A stretch of DNA of 47,498 nucleotides from the NCBI GenBank assembly GCA_041645035.1, contig JBAZQU010000006.1, positions 1 to 47,498 of the forward strand, read 5' to 3'. A program made the translations under genes and the position numbers. Of the stretch, positions 33,670 to 41,424 are shown piece by piece. Below the pieces are notes generated by a model. It was not told where the DNA came from, did not search any database, and was given only the letters and a program-made list of their open reading frames with translations. How positions within the stretch are numbered: position 1 is the stretch's first letter; each line of letters opens with the position of its first letter. Origin of the DNA: 2-02-FULL-48-14 sp041645035. Its GTDB lineage: Bacteria; Patescibacteriota; Gracilibacteria; UBA1369; 2-02-FULL-48-14.

Positions 33670-34080
33670 TCAGCGATTTATCTTGGCGAAAATCATTCCA
33701 GCCGCGATGCTGGTTATCAATCCAGAAACCGTCCAAGAAATTATTGTCAGAAGAGAAAGTGGAAAACTGCTGTAGCTTATGAGCATTCCTGGGACCGTAG
33801 CAACTAACCACATTGCGAGACCGAAACGGATTCCTCTTTTTGCAGAGGTTCCCTGGAAAAGGGCTTTTGATTTATCCCAAACCCACGCAAAAATAATTCC
33901 TTGAACGAATGGGTAGACAAAAAACAGTGACATTAACGGATCATCCCATGGCCTCATTACTGCAGCATTGTTGTAATCAGCGGTGACGGTGGGGAACAGC
34001 ATAAACAGATAACTTATCGCCATTCCTAAAATGAGAGAAGACAAACCAACGACAATTCCGGGCAAGAGAACTTTTTTCAT
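33670..34080 (-). CDS. Four-helix integral membrane protein
   Basis: 136 residues with four hydrophobic segments (about 5-28, 50-68, 86-103 and 109-131). No recognised family. Confidence 0.7.
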   Translation of the reverse strand: MKKVLLPGIVVGLSSLILGMAISYLFMLFPTVTADYNNAAVMRPWDDPLMSLFFVYPFVQGIIFAWVWDKSKALFQGTSAKRGIRFGLAMWLVATVPGMLISYSSFPLSLLTIISWTVSGLITSIAAGMIFAKINR

Positions 34081-34103
34081 AAAATCTTGGTTAAAAAATA
34101 TTT

Positions 34104-34286
34104 TTACTTTCCTTTTGGGGGTTTTATAACCGTGTACCCTTCGTAACAGACGACTAGTCCCAAAATTATTCCTCCAATTAAATAGGCGAGGTCATTCCCG
34201 GCACCACTTATCCAAATATAAATTCCGCCCCCAATCAAGGCAAAACCGACAAGAAAATAAAAAATTACCCAAAGAATTTTGCCCAT
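34104..34286 (-). CDS. Small membrane protein
   Basis: 60 residues, two hydrophobic helices (about 4-28 and 35-50), ending in a basic tail KPPKGK. Same strand as its neighbour, 23 bases apart, so possibly co-transcribed. Function unknown. Confidence 0.6.
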   Translation of the reverse strand: MGKILWVIFYFLVGFALIGGGIYIWISGAGNDLAYLIGGIILGLVVCYEGYTVIKPPKGK

Positions 34287-34358
34287 ACGCCAGGAGATTA
34301 TGAATTATGCCAGAAAAGTATAAACCAAAAACTATGTCCCCACAATAATTTTTCGAGT

Positions 34359-35387
34359 CTAACGCTGTGCCCTCACTCCCTCATATCTTTTCATCTCAAG
34401 CAGGTTTTGCTGACTTAAGATTTCTTTTGAAAGGGGATCGTCGTAATCGCTGTCGTAGACGACCTTTTTTATTCCGGCATTCAAAATCATTTTTGCGCAA
34501 ATCACGCAAGGAAAAGTGTTGCAATAAAGTGTGCCACCTTCAATATTTATCCCGAATTTTGCTGCCTGCGTAATGGCATTTTGCTCCGCGTGAGTTCCTC
34601 TGCAAATTTCATGCCTCTGGCCGGATGGGATGCCAAGCTTAATTCGGATGCACCCACCCATTTCCGCACAATGGGGAACGCCTCGTGGCGCGCCATTGTA
34701 TCCGGCCGTTAGCTGTTGACCGTCTTTTGCAATCACTGCTCCAACTTGTCTCCGTAAGCAGGTGGCCCTTTTTGCCCAAGTGTAGGAAATCTCCATAAAA
34801 ACCTCGTCAAAAGTGGGCCGATCAAGTCCGTCCAGCAAATTCAAATAATGCTGAAACTTTTTATATAAATCTTCAAGCGTTCCCTCGTTCAGAATAAAAT
34901 AATCCACCATTTCTAGGCACTTTTTAACCTGTTGTCCGTCTTCCGGCTCACCTAAACCTTTCTCACGATTCAATTTGGCCAAAATCTCCTCTTTTGTAAG
35001 AACACCACCTTCTCGTTCGCGCTCGAGCAATCTGTTGACCAAAAGCTCCTCATTCGCACTGACTCCAACCATTTTAAATCCGGGCAGTTTCCTTAACTCC
35101 AAAACACAGGCAGGATTTCTGATGCCGTCTATAACCCAATTCGAGTCCAAATCTGCGGCCACAATTTCCCGCACTTTTCTGCCAAGTACACCGGCACCAT
35201 TTTGAGCTCGCAATTCGTTACCAACATTTTGCAGCACATCCCTTGTGAGGGGGAGTCCGCGAGCGGTAGCCTCCTGCCTGACAATATCTGAAAGCGAAAT
35301 ATACTTGAAACCCTTGTCCTGCAAATATTTCACAATTTCCCCCTTACCGCTCCCCATGTATCCGGTCAGGCCAATAATTTTATTCAT
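34359..35387 (-). CDS. Fused P-loop nucleotide kinase-like and dCMP deaminase
   Basis: 342 residues in two parts. N-terminal (about 1-170): P-loop GLTGYMGSGKGEI and VIDGIRNPA, resembling the archaeal UPF0200/dephospho-CoA-kinase-like family. C-terminal (about 190-335): deoxycytidylate deaminase with the zinc site GTHAEQNAI (His-Ala-Glu) and FPCVICAKM (PCxxC). The deaminase should turn dCMP to dUMP. A P-loop plus dCMP-deaminase architecture is also found in the anti-phage AvcD/DCD proteins, which deplete dCTP during infection. Either housekeeping or defence is possible here. Confidence 0.85.
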   Translation of the reverse strand: MNKIIGLTGYMGSGKGEIVKYLQDKGFKYISLSDIVRQEATARGLPLTRDVLQNVGNELRAQNGAGVLGRKVREIVAADLDSNWVIDGIRNPACVLELRKLPGFKMVGVSANEELLVNRLLEREREGGVLTKEEILAKLNREKGLGEPEDGQQVKKCLEMVDYFILNEGTLEDLYKKFQHYLNLLDGLDRPTFDEVFMEISYTWAKRATCLRRQVGAVIAKDGQQLTAGYNGAPRGVPHCAEMGGCIRIKLGIPSGQRHEICRGTHAEQNAITQAAKFGINIEGGTLYCNTFPCVICAKMILNAGIKKVVYDSDYDDPLSKEILSQQNLLEMKRYEGVRAQR

Positions 35388-35432
35388 GCCGACATCAAAA
35401 CAGAAAAATTGGCTTGAATCAACGATTAAAGT

Positions 35433-35651
35433 TCACTCCCTCCTCAGCGCCTCAATGGGATTCAAGGCCGCTGCTTTGCGGACATGAATAAATTTGGCAA
35501 ATGAAGAGAGGGAAGTGGAGGGATTTTCATGAAAATATTTGAGCGCCATAAATTCAGGAGGAAAAAGCTCTTTCGGATCCGCTCCAAAAGGTGCCCGATC
35601 CCGCATCAGCCGCATAACCTGCATAAACAGACGAGGCAAACTGGACTCCAT
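35433..35651 (-). pseudogene. Remnant chimera: MarR regulator start joined to ABC permease end
   Basis: 72 residues. The first ~54 (RLFMQVMRLMRDRAPFGADP..., EFMALKYFHENPSTSLSSFA) read like the start of a MarR-family regulator, breaking off at KFIHV just before the DNA-recognition helix. The last ~17 (RKAAALNPIEALRRE) match the conserved C-terminus of MacB/FtsX-type ABC transporter permeases. An internal deletion probably fused the ends of two genes from one efflux operon. Unlikely to be functional. Confidence 0.6.
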
Positions 35652-35729
35652 GAAATTAGTTAGGGAGGCTAGCTGTATGGATAAAGCTTCTACGTGTCAA
35701 TGATATTTAGAATGAGAATGAAAATACAC

Positions 35730-35758
35730 TTGACGGTGAGCGCACACTCACCTATAAT
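35730..35758 (+). promoter_or_regulatory. Strong promoter of the DinD-like locus with operator
   Basis: TTGACG (35730-35735), 17 bases, TATAAT (35753-35758). The spacer holds a perfect inverted repeat GGTGAG-CGCACA-CTCACC (35735-35752), so a repressor bound there would block the promoter. E. coli dinD is LexA-regulated, so a LexA-type operator is one option. Confidence 0.7.
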
Positions 35759-35788
35759 GAGCGTGTTTAATATTTAAGATGACTGTTT

Positions 35789-36492
35789 ATGGGAAATAAT
35801 TCTTTAACTATCTTTGAAAATTTTAAAATTCGGCGATATTGGGATGAAAAAAGGGAAAAATGGTTTTTCTCTGTGATCGATATTATTGCGATATTAACAG
35901 AACAGGCGGATTTTCAATTGTCTAGAAATTACTGGAAAGTGCTTAAAAATCGTCTGAAAAAAGAAGGAAGTGAAGTGGTTACAAATTGTAACCGGTTGAA
36001 AATGGCAGCTGAAGATGGAAAATTGAGAAATACCGATACGGCTGATGTGGAAACAATATTAAGGTTAATCCAGTCGGTCCCAAGTCCAAAAGCTGAACCT
36101 GTAAAACTTTGGCTCGCAACAAACTTACCGATTATTGGGGTGACCACGAAATAAAAACCGGAAAGGAGTTTGCTATTCTGACTAATATAATCCACCAGGA
36201 ATGGGCGGAAGTAAGTATAAAAGATCATAAAAAATTAAAGGGCTTACAGGCACAAAACCTACGCGATCATATGAGCGAAGCAGAATTGATTTTCACCGCT
36301 CTTGCGGAGCTGTCGACAAGACAGATCGCTGAAGGTGTTGATGCAACAGGGATGGGGGAAAACGAAGCTGCTGGCAAAAAAGGTGGCAAAATTGCCAAAA
36401 AAGCACGATTGGAGCTTGAGGGAGAGACTGGGAATAAAATAGTGAGTGGCGAAAATTATCTGGAGGAGAAAGGTGCAATCGAAAAACTCTAA
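35789..36492 (+). pseudogene. DinD/BRO-family protein, disrupted by internal deletion
   Basis: Two frames belong to one ancestral gene. The first (35789-36154) is a BRO-N-like domain (IRRYWDEKREKWFFSVIDIIA) up to KAEPVKLWLA. The second (36109-36492) resumes at KLTDYWGDHEIKTGKEFAIL and carries the DinD-type C-terminus (LKGLQAQNLRDHMSEAELIF, GKKGGKIAKKARLELEGETG). Relatives have roughly 45 extra residues between KLWLA and the KLTDYW-type segment; here they are missing and the frame shifts at about 36112. A strong promoter is still present. Confidence 0.8.
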
Positions 36493-36603
36493 AGATGATA
36501 AGACAAGCCAATTTATCAAGCCCGCCCGTTTTAAGACGGTTTGGCCGGCTACTTGACGATTCACGGAGAAAAAGTGTAGCCTTCACTCCTTAACACATCT
36601 TCT

Positions 36604-39120
36604 ATGAATGACTTTCATTCCTTCAAAGCCTTCTTTGCAAGGTTTTTACTCGTGGGGCTTTTGGCTCAATTTTTGATGGTCAGTCCCGCTTTGGCAGCTG
36701 CTCCAAGTCTTTCCATTGCTTTGGCGAGCACACCAGTCGGTGCTAACACCTATGTAAGAGGATCGCACGACGTTCCTTTTGTAGGGATAGTCTTTGCTTG
36801 CGGGTCTGCCAGCGACTGTGAAATTTCCAATCTTATTACGCAAGGCTACTATGACGATGAAGGAGATTTTAGTGATTTTGATACGGTTTACGACCGTGGT
36901 GATCATACAACTACCTTAAACAGAATCGTGAGTAGCGTCTGGCTTGAAGACGCAGAAGGCAATGTGGTAGCCACTCCTGTTTCCGTAAATTCAAGAAATT
37001 ATCGAGCAACTTTCTCGTCCTTTTCTTGGACGGTGTCTGCGGGTGACACGGATGTACTTTACGTAATGGGCGACTTAACTACGTCAGCTTTTGCAAATAA
37101 TGATGCTGAAAATATTGCATTTGGTATTCCAAGCGGGCCATATGTAACCGCAGAAGATGAGGAGGGCTCCGCTATTAGCGTAACCGGTTCCGTGAATACT
37201 TCTGCCGCTACTTACGTGACCACAGCTGCCAACGGATCTTTAACGGTTTCCGTGAATGCCGATACTCCTCGTGAAGACATTGTAGTGGCGGGAACTTCGG
37301 ACGTTGAAATATCAGCTTACGAGTTTGAAGCAAGCAACGAAGATTTCGTAGTTAGCTCTTTGTCCGTTAATAATATCCAGTCCGGCGTGGCAATCGACGA
37401 TCTGGGGGATTATGACAATAACATTAGCGCAATCCATATAATTTATGAAAATTCAGACGGTGACACCGAAGAAGATAGCAGCTACTTGGTGGGCGGCACC
37501 GCTACATTCTCTGGATTAGATCTTTATGTACCTGAAGGCGGTTCAGCCACCCTGACCGTTACTGCAGATGTGAATCCAATCGTCATGGGCGCTGCTACTT
37601 CAGGCGAACTAGTCAGTTTAAACCTCGCATTCAATAGCTTTTCCGCAATCGGTCAGACAAGCGGGGAGACATTAAATCCGGCTGATTTGGACGCAAGTGT
37701 TTCTAGCGCCGCTGATTTGGATTTTGGTACTGTCTCCTACACAAATGGAGATAATGTAGTAGAGATACAAGGCCGTTTCACCGCACTTTTTGTGCGTGCG
37801 GGTGCTGCTGTTACGTTCCGCGTGGATAATGGCTCAGGCGATAACACAAACACACTACCCGTAGGTACTCTTGTTTGTGTGGACGACAATCGAGATGGAG
37901 CTTGCAGCAACGAAGATATTTTTATTGTTACTGCATGGTCCGGGACCACGGCTGGAATTTTTGATCGAGTGACTTTGGTGAATATGGACGACGCGGGTGA
38001 CAGCAGCTACGACGACAACGACCCTCTGCTTTATGCGCTTCCAGGCCGAGGATTCTTGAGCTCCACCAATTTCATGCACGTGCATGAGACCCTCGCGACC
38101 TTATCTTTAAGTTCAAGCTCACCGTCGGGCTCTAGGACTGTGAGCTCTTCAGATTCCGCTTTTATTTTTAATATCGCTGCCGATTCCGCTGAAAGGGTCA
38201 GTTTTGGAACTTCAGAGGATTTTGCTACTTGTTTGGCCGGTACGGGCACGACACTCGTAAGCGCAGCCACGACTTCTATTTCCGTTGATGGTTCGGCTTG
38301 TGAAGTGACGGACGTCAACACAGCAGGAGACTCGTTGAGTTATGAAAGTTCGGCCGACCTCTCCAACTATGATTACGTTTCATTCTGGTTCCGTTGGAAT
38401 GACGACAGCGCCAATGCCGCTACTTTGCTGCCTTCTGAATTGGACGTCTTTACTGCGGATGCCAATGATGGAGTTGAAGACAACAGCCAAGCACTGAGCC
38501 TCAGCAACGTAGCAGGCTCTCCTTCGTACTTCAACGAAGGGACTTGGTACATGATTCGAGACGTGCAAATGCCTGCGGGGACCGATTCTGCAGATGACTA
38601 CATTGGTTTGGCCTTTCAAGACACAGACACTCTGGCCGGTGCCGATGATATTTATGTGGATCAAACGCGTGTGTATAACCAAAAAATCGAAGTAGATATC
38701 GATTCAGACAACGATTTTGATCGCAACCAAAGCCCCGTGACAGCTTACCTCAAGGATGCAGGGGTTACTGTGGCGGTTGGATACGTAGACACCGTGGCCA
38801 TAGACAGCGATGGGGATGGAGTCCAAGACAGCACGGATGGAGCGAACGCTACCGTTATGTTTGTACCCAACGCCGCTTACGGCGATTTGGAAATTGCTGA
38901 CGGCACTATGAAGAGCTTTACGGTAACACTTTCTACAGTGAACTTACTCGCCGAAGACGCGGGTGAAGACGATCCGGTCACATTCTCTATTGACTGCGGA
39001 TCAGCCAGTAGCGGCGTGGTGACCTCGGGAGATTTATTTTGGTCTGACAGCAACATGACCGTGCAATGGTTGGGAAATGTAGGCTCCAGTTGTCTCGTTG
39101 GCAACACTATGACGTACTAA
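36604..39120 (+). CDS. Large secreted, Ca-binding-like surface protein
   Basis: 838 residues. A signal peptide (FFARFLLVGLLAQFLMVSPALA) is followed by beta-rich, Asp/Thr/Ser-rich modules. Near residues 735-755 lies DSDGDGVQDSTDGAN, a calcium-binding thrombospondin-type-3-like repeat. Most of the chain is unlike known enzymes. There is no membrane helix or sorting signal at the C-terminus, so it is probably secreted or a surface-layer component. Confidence 0.8.
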   Translation: MNDFHSFKAFFARFLLVGLLAQFLMVSPALAAAPSLSIALASTPVGANTYVRGSHDVPFVGIVFACGSASDCEISNLITQGYYDDEGDFSDFDTVYDRGDHTTTLNRIVSSVWLEDAEGNVVATPVSVNSRNYRATFSSFSWTVSAGDTDVLYVMGDLTTSAFANNDAENIAFGIPSGPYVTAEDEEGSAISVTGSVNTSAATYVTTAANGSLTVSVNADTPREDIVVAGTSDVEISAYEFEASNEDFVVSSLSVNNIQSGVAIDDLGDYDNNISAIHIIYENSDGDTEEDSSYLVGGTATFSGLDLYVPEGGSATLTVTADVNPIVMGAATSGELVSLNLAFNSFSAIGQTSGETLNPADLDASVSSAADLDFGTVSYTNGDNVVEIQGRFTALFVRAGAAVTFRVDNGSGDNTNTLPVGTLVCVDDNRDGACSNEDIFIVTAWSGTTAGIFDRVTLVNMDDAGDSSYDDNDPLLYALPGRGFLSSTNFMHVHETLATLSLSSSSPSGSRTVSSSDSAFIFNIAADSAERVSFGTSEDFATCLAGTGTTLVSAATTSISVDGSACEVTDVNTAGDSLSYESSADLSNYDYVSFWFRWNDDSANAATLLPSELDVFTADANDGVEDNSQALSLSNVAGSPSYFNEGTWYMIRDVQMPAGTDSADDYIGLAFQDTDTLAGADDIYVDQTRVYNQKIEVDIDSDNDFDRNQSPVTAYLKDAGVTVAVGYVDTVAIDSDGDGVQDSTDGANATVMFVPNAAYGDLEIADGTMKSFTVTLSTVNLLAEDAGEDDPVTFSIDCGSASSGVVTSGDLFWSDSNMTVQWLGNVGSSCLVGNTMTY

Positions 39121-39181
39121 TACTGTTGCACCTTTATTAAATCGACAATATTAGAACTGGGGACAATTAACCAAATTAAAT

Positions 39182-40018
39182 ATGAGAGAATTCCCATCAC
39201 AAACAACAGCCGACACAGTACGCAGCTTCGGTGCGCCGGTTGAATCAACAACTTTATCAAAATTACAACCAGCAATAGAAAAAGGAGACGAATCAGTACT
39301 TGCAGAGCTCCAGAGAGTAGCCACAGAACAAAAGACAACAACACTCACTGTTAATGTAAGTGCTGGGAATCCAACTCAAGTTGCGTGCATGGATAGGATG
39401 GTGGCTCTGTTAGCCGAAGATGGGATCACTTTAAGTGTTTTTGATAACAAAGTAGCGGATTCACAAGCAGCCTGGGCAGTTACCAGTGATCTGATGAAGC
39501 GTGATGATACTATTTTGAAAGAAGTTGTGGAGCGAGTTATTGCAGAAATGCCAGGATTTTTGGGGCATGAATTAGCAACATACGGGCTTAATGCGCAACA
39601 TAATGCACCTGAATTACCTATTGATCGAAGACATTACCTAAGAAACTGTGGGGCTCCAACCATATCAGGCCCGGATGGAGGTATAGATAGAACTACGTTA
39701 TTAACTGAATATGCTCGAACAGTGACTACAGCACTCACCGATGGTGTTTTAGAAGATGAATTGAAACAATTAATCGAGCAAGGTCTTCCTGAAGGCGTGC
39801 CAGAGAGTGATTTGCCTGTTTTGGCTGTTCTCGCCATGGCAAGTAATTTAGTAAGAGGAGCTATGAAATGGGCAGCAAAAGGTCAAGATGCGGTAGGAAA
39901 AGATTACGCAGGCCGCCCCTTCGCTCTTGGAGTGGCAAGACAAGACGAAGAACTTGTAAAAGCAGCCATAAAAAGCGCCATACAGAGCGGCTTCACTACA
40001 GCTACAATACCGGAATAA
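39182..40018 (+). CDS. Hypothetical protein
   Basis: 278 residues, soluble, no signal peptide or membrane helix. Not recognised. It is likely transcribed from TTGCAC (39126-39131), 17 bases, TATTAG (39149-39154). A 57-base imperfect hairpin and repeat D copy 1 follow its stop. Confidence 0.6.
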   Translation: MREFPSQTTADTVRSFGAPVESTTLSKLQPAIEKGDESVLAELQRVATEQKTTTLTVNVSAGNPTQVACMDRMVALLAEDGITLSVFDNKVADSQAAWAVTSDLMKRDDTILKEVVERVIAEMPGFLGHELATYGLNAQHNAPELPIDRRHYLRNCGAPTISGPDGGIDRTTLLTEYARTVTTALTDGVLEDELKQLIEQGLPEGVPESDLPVLAVLAMASNLVRGAMKWAAKGQDAVGKDYAGRPFALGVARQDEELVKAAIKSAIQSGFTTATIPE

Positions 40019-40022
40019 CCGT

Positions 40023-40079
40023 CCGACTATTCACGGCCGTAGGTGTACACTTTTGGAGTGCCGGTAGTGCTCTAGTCGG
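40023..40079. repeat. Long bulged hairpin downstream of 40018
   Basis: CCGACTA (40023-40029) pairs with TAGTCGG (40073-40079). Inside, CACGGC (40032-40037) pairs with GCC (40060-40062) and GTG (40067-40069), with GGTA (40063-40066) left as a bulge. It abuts repeat D copy 1 and has no T run, so it is not a simple terminator. Confidence 0.55.
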
Positions 40080-40080
40080 C

Positions 40081-40102
40081 TGGCCACTTGGGTCTAGCAC
40101 CC
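40081..40102 (+). repeat. Repeat D, copy 1
   Basis: CCACTTGGGTCTAGCACCC preceded by TGG. It has two differences from the consensus CCACTCGGGTCTAGTACCC. All seven D copies read in this orientation on the plus strand. Confidence 0.8.
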
Positions 40103-40195
40103 TTTGGACCACCCCATCCTACCGTTTCTTACCGTGAGACACAATCAGCGCCAACTGGCTATATTCGGATTCACCCAGTAAGATAAAATAAATTT

Positions 40196-41362
40196 ATGAA
40201 AATGCGAAGAAATATAAAGTTGCTATCTTGGTTCAATTTTTTTCTGGACTTCAGGCCTTACTCGGTTATTGCCATAATTTATTTTTCAAACATTACCGGC
40301 TCTTATGCCTTGGGTCTTTCCGTTTTTTCCATTGTGATGATTTCATCAGCCTTGTTGGAACTGCCAACGGGTATTTTCTCAGACAAAGTCGGCAGAAAAA
40401 TGTCCATTGTCTATGGAAGTATTGCGAGCATTATCGCCTTAACTTTATACGCCCTGGGTTCTGCTTATTGGGTTCTGGTATTGGGAGCGATGTTTGAAGG
40501 GCTAAGCAGGTCTTTATATAGCGGCAACAATGAAGCTTTTTTGCATGAAGAATTGGCCGAGCACGGACAGGAAAAACATTTCGCGGAATTTTTGGGCAAG
40601 ACAAGCTCCATGTTTCAAATCGCATTATCCATTTCAGCGTTGATCGGAGGTTTTATTGCGGCTCGGTCTTTAAGCCTTGTTATGTGGATATCGGTGATTC
40701 CACAGGTAATATGTTTGATAATAAGTTTGCGGTTAACCGCACCAAAAATTCACGAAAAAGCGAACACGAATATTTACAGTCATTTGAAAGAATCACTAAA
40801 ACTCTTTTTACAAAATCCCAAAATTAGACTGATTAGCCTTTCCCAAATCACCAGTTACGGCATTGGAGAAACCTTATTCCAATTCACTCCGGTCTTTATA
40901 CAAATGATATGGCCCGTTTGGGCATTGGGAATTTCCCGAGCTTTAGACAACGGTTTTGCAGCCATAGGATTTTGGTTCTCCGGCAAAGTTCTTAAAAAAT
41001 ATGACGCTATCAAGTCTCTTATTGCGGGGAAGGTATTTAATGGAATATTGGGCATTTCCGCCGTTGCTTATCCCACTGTCGCCTCACCCGTGCTGATGTC
41101 TTTTACTTCCTTTTTCTTTGGATTGGCCTCAACCGCCAGAGGCGATTTATTGCAAAAAGAATATTCAACCACTCATCGTGCCACCATGGGCTCACTTAAT
41201 TCTTTTGGCGGAAGCATCTTTATGGGTATTTGTGCCGTTTTATTCGGTACAATGGCCGACACAATTGGCCCGGTTAAATCCATTCTAATCGGCGAGATAC
41301 TCGTTTTTGCCACCGTAATTTTTTATATCAGACTTTTAAAGTATTATTCAACTAAGCAGTAA
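40196..41362 (+). CDS. MFS transporter
   Basis: 388 residues, about 10-12 membrane helices. The loop after the second helix reads GIFSDKVGRKMSIVYGS, the GxxxDRxGRR-type signature of the major facilitator superfamily. Substrate unknown; drug efflux or sugar export are typical for this subgroup. Its stop codon lies within repeat C copy 3. It is the first cassette after D copy 1. Confidence 0.88.
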   Translation: MKMRRNIKLLSWFNFFLDFRPYSVIAIIYFSNITGSYALGLSVFSIVMISSALLELPTGIFSDKVGRKMSIVYGSIASIIALTLYALGSAYWVLVLGAMFEGLSRSLYSGNNEAFLHEELAEHGQEKHFAEFLGKTSSMFQIALSISALIGGFIAARSLSLVMWISVIPQVICLIISLRLTAPKIHEKANTNIYSHLKESLKLFLQNPKIRLISLSQITSYGIGETLFQFTPVFIQMIWPVWALGISRALDNGFAAIGFWFSGKVLKKYDAIKSLIAGKVFNGILGISAVAYPTVASPVLMSFTSFFFGLASTARGDLLQKEYSTTHRATMGSLNSFGGSIFMGICAVLFGTMADTIGPVKSILIGEILVFATVIFYIRLLKYYSTKQ

Positions 41363-41380
41363 CGTGGTAAAGCCACAACA
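41352..41380 (+). repeat. Repeat C, copy 3
   Basis: CTAAGCAGTAACGTGGTAAA then GCCAC: the C hairpin with GTGG/CCAC arms and the CTAAGCARTAACG lead seen at 7061-7092 (reverse) and 15674-15699. It supplies the stop codon of the MFS gene. Confidence 0.65.
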
Positions 41381-41424
41381 ACTAAAACTTGATTATTTTA
41401 GTCCTATAAATTACAATTTAAGCA

